A stretch of DNA of 64,000 nt, taken from the NCBI RefSeq assembly GCF_014204985.1, contig NZ_JACHMP010000001.1:806001-870000 (forward strand), read 5' to 3'. Below the pieces are notes generated by a model. It ran no database searches and was not told the DNA's origin. It saw only the letters and a list, made by a program, of their open reading frames with translations. This document shows, one piece after another, positions 17,888-25,454 of this stretch. A program made the position numbers and the translations under genes. Each line of letters opens with the position of its first letter. Position 1 is the first letter of the stretch. Source of the DNA: Streptosporangium becharense (lineage in GTDB: Bacteria > Actinomycetota > Actinomycetes > Streptosporangiales > Streptosporangiaceae).

Positions 17888-18847
17888 TCAGACGGTGCAC
17901 CGCCAGACGTCGATCGCCAGCACCTGGCGCATGCCCACCGACAGGTAGAGATCCAGCGCGGGCGTGCTGTTGTTGGCGTCGACATGCAGGTAGGTGCCGA
18001 CCCTGCCGCGCCGCGCGTCCTCGGCGAAGGCGTGGCGCAGCAGGAAGCGGCCCAGGCCGCGGCCCCGGAACTCGCGGAGCACGGCCAGCCGGCGCACGTA
18101 GCCGCAGTTCTCGTCGCCGAGGAAGGCGTTGGTACCCAGCAGCATCGCCACCGGCTCACCGTCGGCGTACGCGACCACCAGTTGTGCCCAGTCATTGCTG
18201 GCGGAGGAGTCCAGTTCCCCGTACCACTCGTCGTAGCCCATGGGGGCGAACCCGAAGTGGTCGGCGAAGCCGGCCTGCTGGACGGCGTGGCCGTGGCGGC
18301 GGACCTCCTCGGTGAGACCGTCGCGCAGCGTGATGCCGGGCGGCAGGTCGGGGTGGGGCACCGGCCCGCCGTGGTCGGCGCGGAGCCGGATGAAGCTGGT
18401 GGCCGGGGTGAAGCCGCGGGCGGCGGCGATGGCGCGCTTGCCGCTGTCCTCGCGGTACAGGCCGATGTCCAGCACGGCCCGCTCGTGGCCCAGCTCGCCG
18501 GTGAGCCGCCCGGCCCGCTCGGTCACGGTGTCCCAGAGCCCGCCGGTCAGCCCGGGGGCGTCGGGATGCACGACCACGTCGATGTCCACGTTGTCGCTGG
18601 TGCCCTTGCGGCAGGCCCAGGCCCAGGCGACCAGGCGGCCCGAGGAGTCGTGGACGAGCCAGCCGTCGGCCTCCAGGTCGAAGGCCGGATCGTTCAGCTG
18701 GTCGGCGACGTCGTCCAAGGTCATGTCGGCCTTGCCGATGACCTGGGTGTCGCAGAGTGAGATCAGCTCGTGGATCTCGCGGGCGTCGTCGGCCGAGGGC
18801 CGCCGGGTGGTGTACCCGTCGGCGGAAGCGGTTGTCGTCATGGCCAT
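17888..18847 (-). CDS. Tandem GNAT-domain N-acetyltransferase
   Basis: 319 residues with two GNAT-like halves, as in mycothiol synthase-type proteins. The C-terminal half has the clear acetyl-CoA loop: VRRLAVLREFRGRGLGRFLLRH carries the R-x-x-G-x-G signature at RGRGLG, then LHVDANN and the family's LYLSVGM. The N-terminal half is degenerate and probably structural. ATG 18847 is used (ATG 18841 is also possible); no SD stands out. Substrate unknown. It lies 70 bp beyond the end of the DHA2 transporter end-to-start region on the same strand and is transcribed with or after it. Confidence 0.8.
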   Translation of the reverse strand: MAMTTTASADGYTTRRPSADDAREIHELISLCDTQVIGKADMTLDDVADQLNDPAFDLEADGWLVHDSSGRLVAWAWACRKGTSDNVDIDVVVHPDAPGLTGGLWDTVTERAGRLTGELGHERAVLDIGLYREDSGKRAIAAARGFTPATSFIRLRADHGGPVPHPDLPPGITLRDGLTEEVRRHGHAVQQAGFADHFGFAPMGYDEWYGELDSSASNDWAQLVVAYADGEPVAMLLGTNAFLGDENCGYVRRLAVLREFRGRGLGRFLLRHAFAEDARRGRVGTYLHVDANNSTPALDLYLSVGMRQVLAIDVWRCTV

Positions 18848-18917
18848 GATCGTGCCGGAGGCGGCTTGCTCGTCACTGGGTAAGGACTTGGGGACCGTTG
18901 ACCGGCCGGCTGATCGG

Positions 18918-20489
18918 CTAGTCGACGGCGACCGGGGGCTCGGCCTTCGCGGCCTGCTCGGGGCCGCCGCGCAGGGGGATCTCCTTGATGAAGACCGCGA
19001 ACACCGGGACCAGGACCGCGAACAGGATCGCCCACCAGAACACCTCGGAGATGGCGAAGGCCAGCGAGTCGAGGAAACCGGCCCGTACGTTCGCGGGCAA
19101 CCGCTCCAGAGCGGCGGGGTCGAACTGGCCGCCACTGGAGGCCAGTTTCCCGCCCTCGGCGCCGAGCTTGCTCTCCAGGCTGGAGCTCAGCCGGTTGTTG
19201 AAGACCGCGCCGAACAGGGAGACGCCGAACGAGCCGCCGATGGAGCGGAAGAACGTGGAGGCGCTGCTGGAGACGCCGAGGTCCTTCTGCTCGACGCTGT
19301 TCTGGGCGATCAGCATGGTGGTCTGCATGAGGAAGCCCATGCCGAGGCCGAGCACCGCGATGAACACGCCGGTCTGCCAGGCGGGCGTGTGGGCGTCCAT
19401 CATGGAGAGGAGCCACATCGCCACGGTCATGATCACCCCACCGAGCACCGGGTAGACCTTGTACCTGCCGGTGGCGGTGATGGCCCGGCCGACGAAGAGC
19501 GAGACGGCCATGGCGGAGCCCATCATCGGCAGCAGCAGGAGGCCGGAGTTGGTGGCCGAGGCGCCCTGGACGGTCTGCTGGAACAGCGGCAGGAAGTTGA
19601 TCGCGCCGAACATGGCGAAGCCGAGCAGGAAGCCGACGAGCGAGACCAGGGTGAAGTTGCGGTTGCGGAACAGGCCGAGCGGCATGATCGGTTCGGCCGC
19701 GCGGCGCTCCACCGGGACGAACAGGGCGAGCGACACCACGGCGACCGCCGTCAGCGCGAGGATCTGCGGCGAGCCCCACGCGTAGTCGTTGCCGCCCCAG
19801 GTGGTGATGAGGACCAGCGCGGTGATCCCGATGGAGAGCAGGGCCGCGCCCGTCCAGTCGATGCGATGTTCGGTGCGGAGTCTGGGCAGTTTGAGCTTGG
19901 CCGCCAGCAACGCCAGCGCGACGAAGCCGACCGGCAGGTTCACGTAGAAGGCCCAGCGCCAGTCGAGGTGGTCGGTGATGAAGCCGCCGACGAGCGGGCC
20001 GGCGATCATGGCCAGCGACATCACCGCGGCCATGATGCCCTGGTACTGGCCGCGCTCGCGGGGCGGGACGAGGTCGCCGATGATGGCCATCGCGTTGACC
20101 ATCAGACCGCCGGCGCCCAGGCCCTGCAGTGCGCGGAAGGCGATGAGCTGGGTCATCCCGCCGGAGGGCCCGCCCAGCAGGTCGGAGCCGGCCATGCCGC
20201 AGAGCACCGAGCCGATCATGAACAGGACGATGGAGGCGAGGAAGATGTTCTTCCTGCCGTACAGGTCGCCGATCTTGCCCCAGATGGGGGTCGAGACGGT
20301 GGTGCCGAGGACGTAGGCGGTCACCACCCATGACAGGTGCGCCAGGCCGCCCAGCTCGTTGACGATGCGGGGCATGGCGGTGCCGACGATCATGTTGTCC
20401 AGCATGGCCAGGACCATGGCGAGCATGAGCCCTGGCAGCACCACCATGACCTCACGCTGCCGCCCGGACGCAGTCGCGGTCTCGTTCAC
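18918..20489 (-). CDS. EmrB/QacA-type MFS multidrug exporter (DHA2, 14 TM)
   Basis: 523 residues. It has the DHA2 first-helix motif AMLDNMIVGTAMPRI, motif A as GKIGDLYGRKN, and motif C-like GPLVGGFITDH. An extracytoplasmic loop near 445-480 precedes the final helix. Such proteins export amphiphilic drugs or metabolites against protons. The start is GTG with ggggga upstream. It is divergent from a TetR gene; paired direct repeats between them look like the operator. Confidence 0.9.
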   Translation of the reverse strand: MNETATASGRQREVMVVLPGLMLAMVLAMLDNMIVGTAMPRIVNELGGLAHLSWVVTAYVLGTTVSTPIWGKIGDLYGRKNIFLASIVLFMIGSVLCGMAGSDLLGGPSGGMTQLIAFRALQGLGAGGLMVNAMAIIGDLVPPRERGQYQGIMAAVMSLAMIAGPLVGGFITDHLDWRWAFYVNLPVGFVALALLAAKLKLPRLRTEHRIDWTGAALLSIGITALVLITTWGGNDYAWGSPQILALTAVAVVSLALFVPVERRAAEPIMPLGLFRNRNFTLVSLVGFLLGFAMFGAINFLPLFQQTVQGASATNSGLLLLPMMGSAMAVSLFVGRAITATGRYKVYPVLGGVIMTVAMWLLSMMDAHTPAWQTGVFIAVLGLGMGFLMQTTMLIAQNSVEQKDLGVSSSASTFFRSIGGSFGVSLFGAVFNNRLSSSLESKLGAEGGKLASSGGQFDPAALERLPANVRAGFLDSLAFAISEVFWWAILFAVLVPVFAVFIKEIPLRGGPEQAAKAEPPVAVD

Positions 20490-20509
20490 TTCCGTCCCCC
20501 AAAGCCTTA

Positions 20510-20577
20510 CTTACTTGCCGACCGGCTAGCTCACGATGCGAGTCGCTAGAATGACCGCTTACTTGCCGGCCGTCAAG
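20510..20577. promoter_or_regulatory. TetR operator region with repeated cttacttgccg
   Basis: cttacttgccg occurs at 20510-20520 and 20558-20568 (48 bp apart, same orientation). The second copy is part of an imperfect palindrome cttgccggccgtcaag (14 of 16 positions symmetric), and the first continues into a weaker one. It lies between the divergent exporter (20489) and TetR (20601) starts. Confidence 0.7.
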
Positions 20578-20600
20578 CCGATTTCGCCGTGAAGGGAACC

Positions 20601-21152
20601 ATGAGGGATCACGCCGACACCCGCACCCGTATCCAGGACGTCGCCCTGAGGCGGTTCGCGGAGCAGGGCTACGAGGCCACCTCCCTCCGCGAGATAGCCG
20701 AGGAGCTCGGCGTGACCAAGGCGGCCCTCTACTACCACTTCAAGACCAAGGAGGACATCGTCACCAGCCTCGTCGAGGACCGGGTGCGCGCGGTGGAGGA
20801 GCTGATCACCTGGGCCGAGACCCGGCCGCGCACCGAGGAGACCCGTCGCGAGCTGATCCGCCGCTACTCCGAGGGCCTGCGCCGGGGCCGGCACAGCGAG
20901 ATCATGCGGCTCCTGGAACGCAACCAGCCGGCGTTGAAACACCACCCCGCCATGGAGAAGACCCGTGCCCGGATGTTCGACCTGATCGCCTTCCTCGTCG
21001 AGCCCGGTGACCCCGCGGCCACCCGGCTGCGGAACACGATGGCCCTGTTCGCGCTGCACGCGGCGTGGTTCGGGCTGCCGGACGAGACGATCTCCGACGA
21101 CGAGCGCCAGGCCGCCGCCCTGGAGGTCGCGTTCGACCTGCTGCGGCGGTGA
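20601..21152 (+). CDS. TetR-family repressor of the adjacent exporter
   Basis: 183 residues. The HTH is typical: SLREIAEELGVTKAALYYHFKTKEDI covers residues about 29-54 (the GVTKAALYYHF recognition helix is clear). The C-terminal part is helical and would bind the exporter's substrate. ATG 20601 is taken rather than GTG 20589 because aaggga lies 4-5 nt upstream. Its stop overlaps the start of the DUF4031 gene (GTGA). Confidence 0.9.
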   Translation: MRDHADTRTRIQDVALRRFAEQGYEATSLREIAEELGVTKAALYYHFKTKEDIVTSLVEDRVRAVEELITWAETRPRTEETRRELIRRYSEGLRRGRHSEIMRLLERNQPALKHHPAMEKTRARMFDLIAFLVEPGDPAATRLRNTMALFALHAAWFGLPDETISDDERQAAALEVAFDLLRR

Positions 21153-21481
21153 GCGTCCTCATCGACCCGCCGAACTGGCCGGGTCCGCGCGGTCTGCTCT
21201 GGTCGCACCTGGTCAGCGACGTCTCGGTCGAGGAGCTGCACGCCTTCGCCGCGGCGCTGGGGGTGCCGCGCCGGGCGTTCGACCGCGACCACTACGACGT
21301 CCCCGAGACCGTCTACGAACGGGCCGTCGCGCTCGGCGCGCAGGCCGTGTCGTCGCGCGAACTGGTCGGCCGCCTCATCGCGGCGGGGCTGCGCCGGCGC
21401 AAGACGCGCCCGGTACGTCTCGGCCACACAGACCACGCAGATCGCATGGACCGCGACGTGCCGGGCATGACGGGCCACTGA
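21149..21481 (+). CDS. DUF4031 protein
   Basis: 110 residues. The N-terminal 85 residues match the small DUF4031 family by its opening SVLIDPPNWPG, WSHLVSD and YDVPETVYERAVALGA. Function is unknown; the family is common in actinobacteria. The last 25 residues (His/Asp/Arg-rich) are not family-like. The GTG start overlaps the TetR stop by 4 bp, so translation is coupled. Confidence 0.8.
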   Translation: MSVLIDPPNWPGPRGLLWSHLVSDVSVEELHAFAAALGVPRRAFDRDHYDVPETVYERAVALGAQAVSSRELVGRLIAAGLRRRKTRPVRLGHTDHADRMDRDVPGMTGH

Positions 21482-21522
21482 AGGACCTGAAAGGTCGTAC
21501 CAGCACGTCATCGGGAGGGAAC

Positions 21523-22140
21523 ATGCTCAACGGCAGGACGATCGCGTTTCTCGTCGCTCCGGAGGGGATCGAGCAGGTCGAGCTCACCGAGCCGTGGAAC
21601 GCCGTCAAGCAGGCGGGCGGCACACCGAAGCTGGTATCCGTCGAGCCCGGTGAGGTGCAGGCGTTCAACCACCTCGACAAGGCCGACCGGTTCCCGGTGG
21701 ACGTCACCGTCCAGGACGCGTCGGTGGCCGACTTCGACGGCCTGGTGCTGCCCGGCGGCGTCGCCAACCCCGACTTCCTGCGCACCGTTCCGGCCGCCGT
21801 GCGGTTCGTCGGCGACTTCTTCGACACCGGCAAGCCCGTGGCGGCCATCTGCCACGCCCCCTGGACCCTGATCGAGGCGGACGTGGTGCGCGGCCGGACG
21901 CTCACCTCGTGGCCGAGCCTGCAGACGGATCTGCGCAACGCCGGAGCGACCTGGGAGGACCGGGAGGTCGTGGTCTGCGCCGGCGGCCCGAACACCCTGG
22001 TCACCAGCCGCAAGCCCGACGATCTCAAGGCCTTCTGCCAGGCGCCGTCGACGCCTTCGGCGGGTAGCCCGCCGATCCCGCCCGGCCCGTCCCCGATTAG
22101 GACAGGCCGGGCGGGGCAAGGGTTCAGAGGTCGGTTGTAG
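21523..22140 (+). CDS. PfpI/DJ-1 family protein (YhbO-type) with altered C-terminus
   Basis: 205 residues as read. The class-I glutamine-amidotransferase-like fold has the nucleophile elbow AICHAPW (C110, H111) and a SWPSLQTDLRNAGA motif as in PfpI proteases and YhbO/YajL-type stress proteins (deglycase activity is debated). The SD gggagg lies just upstream of the ATG. After residue ~173 (KAFCQA) the reading turns into a Pro/Gly-rich tail. In the +1 frame the sequence instead continues VDAFGG and stops at 22065-22067, a normal family end. A one-base indel near 22045 is likely. Confidence 0.85.
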   Translation: MLNGRTIAFLVAPEGIEQVELTEPWNAVKQAGGTPKLVSVEPGEVQAFNHLDKADRFPVDVTVQDASVADFDGLVLPGGVANPDFLRTVPAAVRFVGDFFDTGKPVAAICHAPWTLIEADVVRGRTLTSWPSLQTDLRNAGATWEDREVVVCAGGPNTLVTSRKPDDLKAFCQAPSTPSAGSPPIPPGPSPIRTGRAGQGFRGRL

Positions 22141-22165
22141 GGGTCGGACGTGAAGGAGAAGGACT

Positions 22166-22693
22166 GTGGAGGCTACGATCGCGCTACGTCTTCCTCGTGA
22201 CGCCGCGAGTGTTCCCGTCATCAGGCAGCTTCTGGACTCCTCACTCCGCACCCTGGGGGTGGAGCCCAGGATCCGTGAGGACATCCAGCTCATGCTCTCG
22301 GAGGCGTGCTCCAACGTCATCAAGCACGCGACTCCGAGTGACGACTACATGGTGAGCACCGAGCTCGCCCGCGACAAGTGTGTGATCAAGGTCGTGGACG
22401 CCGGAGACGGCTTCGACTTCACCGGGACCGCCTCGGCCGCCCCCACCGCGGAGCACGGCCGCGGGTTGCAGATCATGCGGGCGCTGGCGGACGACATCCG
22501 TTTCACCAGCAGGCCCGAGCACGGCTCCGTGGTCTGCCTGGAGAAGTTCCTGCGTTTCGTCGACGACGCCCCGGGGCTTTCACTGCTGCTCAACGAGGAG
22601 CTTCAGCTCCAGCAGGGCGTCCCGGAGATGGTCGGTGATCGTCCATACGTCGGGGACCATCTCCCGGCAGGCGATCACGCCGACGTCAAGTGA
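22166..22693 (+). CDS. RsbW-like anti-sigma factor / HATPase Ser-Thr kinase
   Basis: 175 residues. It has a GHKL ATPase core: an N-box with LSEACSNVIKHA (about 50-61), a G1 box DAGDGFDF (about 84-91) and a G2-type GRGLQIMRALAD (about 104-115). Such proteins bind and phosphorylate anti-sigma antagonists and control stress sigma factors. No antagonist or sigma gene is adjacent. The last 38 codons run antisense into the end of the acyltransferase gene, giving an extra tail (NEELQLQQGV and onwards) not typical of the family. GTG start with gaaggagaagga upstream. Confidence 0.85.
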   Translation: MEATIALRLPRDAASVPVIRQLLDSSLRTLGVEPRIREDIQLMLSEACSNVIKHATPSDDYMVSTELARDKCVIKVVDAGDGFDFTGTASAAPTAEHGRGLQIMRALADDIRFTSRPEHGSVVCLEKFLRFVDDAPGLSLLLNEELQLQQGVPEMVGDRPYVGDHLPAGDHADVK

Positions 22694-24016
22694 TCCGTCG
22701 TAGGAGAAGACCGTGATGTTGAGGCCGCCGCTCGCGTCGGTGACGACCGAGACCGGGTGGTAGGACAGCAGCCGGACACCGCTGACGTACAACGGGACCT
22801 GCGGGCCGGGGACGTTGGAGATCAGCACGTTGATCGGCCCCGCGCTCCCGGCGAAGAGGGCGAACGCGGCGCGCGCCGCCAGGCCGGTCAGCGCGGAGGG
22901 CATCATGTCGCTCATCTCCTGTAGCCAGCGTGCCGGGGCGAGCGACGAGCGTTCCTTGATCACGCGCATCGCGTCGCGCACGGCCATCAGCCGCTCCACC
23001 GGGTCGGCGACCTGGGTGGCCAGCGTAGTGATCATCAGAGTGACCTGGTTGCCGGTGCGGTGGTCGGCGGGGGAACGCAGTGAGAACGGCACTCCCGCGA
23101 CGAGAGGCTGGTCGGGCAGCGCACCGTGCTTGAGCAGCCACCGGCGCAGCGCGCCGGCGCACAGGGCCATCACCACGTCGTTCACCGTGACGCCGAAGGC
23201 GTTTTTGACCTGTTTGACGTCGTCGAGGGGAAGGCTGGAGAAGGCGAACCGCCGGTGGGCGGAGACCGGGCCGCTGAAAGGCGTCCGGGGGACGGGCATG
23301 CGGGGCATCGAGGGCAGGTCGGCGGTGCCGTACAGGCGGCCGGTCAGGTCGCGGGTGAGCCGCGAGACCAGCCCCGCCCCGGGCAGCTGGGAGACCACCG
23401 GGATCTCGTCCAGGCGCGGCACCGCCTCGGCCAGGAACCGCACCAGGTGGACCGGGTTGACGACGGCCTTGGCCACTCCTCTGGCGATCATCTCCTCCGT
23501 GCCGATCCGCTCCTCCGGCTCGCGCGGGGGTGCCATGGTGACCTCCGCGGGCTCCGGTGAGACGTCCAGCAGGGAGGCGAGCACGTCGGCGCCGGTGACA
23601 CCGTCGACCGCCGCGTGGTGGACCTTCGTGTACAGGGCCGTCCGGTCACCGGCGAGGCCGTGGATCAGGTACATCTCCCACAGGGGCCGCCGCCGGTCGA
23701 GGGGGCGGGCGTGCAGCCTGGCCACCTGTTCGCCGAGTTGCTCGTCGCCGCCCGGCGCGGGCAGTGCGATCTCGCGCACGTGGTAGTCGAGGTCGATCCT
23801 GGTGTCCTCGGTCCAGTACGGGTGGTCCAGGCCGAGCGGGACGAAGGCGAGCCGCAGCCGCAGCGGCGGGGCCAGATGGAGGCGGCGGGCGAGCAGGGAG
23901 AGCAGCCGGGTGCGCGACAGCTCGCCGGACAGGATCGCCAGCCCCCCGATGTTCGCCACGTTCGTCGAGGTCTCGAAGTTGAGGAACTGCGTGTCCACCG
24001 CGCTCAGTTGCCGCAC
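22580..24016 (-). CDS. Wax ester synthase / diacylglycerol acyltransferase (WS/DGAT)
   Basis: 478 residues. The catalytic HHxxxDG is H133-H134 to D138-G139 (KVHHAAVDG). The second conserved block, GNQVTLM, and ISNVPGP near the C-terminus complete the family pattern. It transfers fatty acyl groups from acyl-CoA to diacylglycerol or fatty alcohol for storage lipid, acting at the membrane face. GTG start with cggagg in the end of the small upstream frame. Its 3' end overlaps the convergent RsbW-like gene by 114 bp. Confidence 0.93.
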   Translation of the reverse strand: MRQLSAVDTQFLNFETSTNVANIGGLAILSGELSRTRLLSLLARRLHLAPPLRLRLAFVPLGLDHPYWTEDTRIDLDYHVREIALPAPGGDEQLGEQVARLHARPLDRRRPLWEMYLIHGLAGDRTALYTKVHHAAVDGVTGADVLASLLDVSPEPAEVTMAPPREPEERIGTEEMIARGVAKAVVNPVHLVRFLAEAVPRLDEIPVVSQLPGAGLVSRLTRDLTGRLYGTADLPSMPRMPVPRTPFSGPVSAHRRFAFSSLPLDDVKQVKNAFGVTVNDVVMALCAGALRRWLLKHGALPDQPLVAGVPFSLRSPADHRTGNQVTLMITTLATQVADPVERLMAVRDAMRVIKERSSLAPARWLQEMSDMMPSALTGLAARAAFALFAGSAGPINVLISNVPGPQVPLYVSGVRLLSYHPVSVVTDASGGLNITVFSYDGSLDVGVIACREMVPDVWTITDHLRDALLELKLLVEQQ

Positions 24017-24019
24017 CGT

Positions 24020-24178
24020 CTACCTCCGGTAGGTCCTGCTTCCATGCTGCTCCCGGCCGGTCGTCAGGGCCAACGCCCCCAGGACGGCGAGCACGACCAC
24101 TGAGATCAGGAACAACGCCGGCGGGATGAGCAGGAGCACGATCGTGAAGGCGACGATCTCGCTGATCAACTGCAACAC
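24020..24178 (-). CDS. Small single-pass or hairpin membrane protein
   Basis: A 52-residue frame starting GTG-TTG and ending 3 bp before the WS/DGAT start. About 35 residues are continuous hydrophobic sequence with a P-P turn in the middle (VLLLIPPALFLISVVVLAV), followed by a short basic tail. Its stop codon overlaps the SD of the acyltransferase gene. The position and clean hydrophobic pattern suggest a real small gene in an operon with WS/DGAT; the start has no good SD. Confidence 0.4.
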   Translation of the reverse strand: MLQLISEIVAFTIVLLLIPPALFLISVVVLAVLGALALTTGREQHGSRTYRR

Positions 24179-24207
24179 CGCAGTGCTGTGCCCTGATTCG
24201 TCCGCCG

Positions 24208-25278
24208 CTACACCGTATTCCAGCGAACGAGTTTCAGCGCGAGATGGAGTTCCAGTCTGTGGGCGCCGTCCTTGAGCCGGCGGCCGGTCAGCTCCTCGAT
24301 TCTGGTCAGACGATAATAGAGGCTCGTGCGGTGCAGGTGGAGCCGGCGGGCGGTCTCCTGGGCGTCTCCCCCGGTGTCGAGGTAGGTCTCCAGGGTCAGG
24401 GTGAGCGCCGGGTGCTCCTTCAGCGGGGCCAGCGGGGTGTCGGCCTGGGCGACCGGGAGGGCGGACGATCCGGCGAGCAGCCGGTAGACACCGAGCCCGG
24501 CCCAGTGGGCGACCGGTCCGAGCGCGGGCTCGGCCGCCGCGGCGCGGGCCGCGGTGACCGCCTGGGCGTACGCCTCGGCGGCCGAGTCGAGCCCCGCGTG
24601 GACGTCGCTGACCCCGGCGTTCCCGCCGGTCCTGGCGCTCAGCCGTTCCCCCAGCGACTGGGGATCCTCACCGCGGTTCAGCAGCAGGACGGCGTGCCGG
24701 TCGAGGACCGTGAAGGCCGGGGGCCGGCCGGTCCGGGAGACCTCGACGGCGACCGCGTCGCGCAGGACGGCCGGGTCTCCCCGCAGCGCCAGCAGGCGCA
24801 GCGGTCCCTCACCGAGCACCCCGGCCGCCCGCCGTACGGTGAGCTCGCCGGTGAGCAGCTGGCGCAGGGTGTGGGAGCTGCCGCCGTCGTCGAGCAGGGC
24901 GGCGATGGCGGCGGCGTCGCGCACGGCCCTGGCCTCCTCGGCCGGTGTCAGCGGTCCCTCGCCCTCGATGATCCACAGGTAGCCGACGCGGCGGTCCTGG
25001 TGGAGCAGGGGAACACAGAGCCGGGCCGCCATGCCCAGACCGGGGTTCTCCGCGACCCGGACCGGCTCCCGGGTCGCGGCCACCCCGTGCGCCTCCTGCC
25101 AGGCTCCCACCTCCGCCGGGACCGAACGCGACAGGATGGCGTGGGCCCGGACCTGGTCGACCTCACCGTGGTGCGCGCTGTGCGCGACGACCCGTCCTTC
25201 CAGGTCGTCCACGGACATGCCCCGGCCGAGGGCCGCGGCGAGCGACTCCAGAAGGTCCTGAACGTCATCCGCGATCAC
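24208..25278 (-). CDS. PucR-family transcriptional regulator
   Basis: 356 residues. The N-terminal region is GAF/PucR-like. The C-terminal PucR helix-turn-helix is clear: TLETYLDTGGDAQETARRLHLHRTSLYYRL region at about 300-335, followed by RIEELTGR. The family governs purine, amino-acid or GABA catabolism. It is divergent from the SHMT-like gene with 176 bp between the chosen starts, containing long direct repeats that could be its binding sites. GTG start. Confidence 0.9.
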   Translation of the reverse strand: MIADDVQDLLESLAAALGRGMSVDDLEGRVVAHSAHHGEVDQVRAHAILSRSVPAEVGAWQEAHGVAATREPVRVAENPGLGMAARLCVPLLHQDRRVGYLWIIEGEGPLTPAEEARAVRDAAAIAALLDDGGSSHTLRQLLTGELTVRRAAGVLGEGPLRLLALRGDPAVLRDAVAVEVSRTGRPPAFTVLDRHAVLLLNRGEDPQSLGERLSARTGGNAGVSDVHAGLDSAAEAYAQAVTAARAAAAEPALGPVAHWAGLGVYRLLAGSSALPVAQADTPLAPLKEHPALTLTLETYLDTGGDAQETARRLHLHRTSLYYRLTRIEELTGRRLKDGAHRLELHLALKLVRWNTV

Positions 25279-25367
25279 CCCTCGATCCTACAGATGTAGG
25301 AACGATCTCCACCGGCGGCACGATGACTCGTCCCGGCGCGGGCCGTAGCGTCGCACTCATTAGCCCG

Positions 25368-25418
25368 TGCATCGGCCCGTGCAAATGTGATTGCATCTGT
25401 TCTTGCATCGGCCCGTGC
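25368..25418. promoter_or_regulatory. 15-bp direct repeats between PucR and SHMT-like genes
   Basis: tgcatcggcccgtgc occurs exactly at 25368-25382 and 25404-25418 (36-bp period), and the core tgcatc also at 25392-25397. They lie within 90 bp upstream of the SHMT-like start, a suitable place for an activator such as PucR. Confidence 0.55.
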
Positions 25419-25454
25419 GCCACACCGCGCCGTCATCGTGGGGAGGGAACCGCC

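Noticed and set aside
16230-17900. Long minus-strand open frame continuing upstream of the XRE regulator through the MFS gene
   Set aside because: It is antisense to a clear transporter, low-complexity in composition, and the regulator has a good SD-spaced start at 16229.
25323-25454. In-frame upstream extension of the SHMT-like gene encoding a Cys-rich stretch (CIGPCKCDCICSC)
   Set aside because: The stretch is created by the promoter-region direct repeats, SHMT homologues do not have it, and a strong SD precedes the GTG at 25455.
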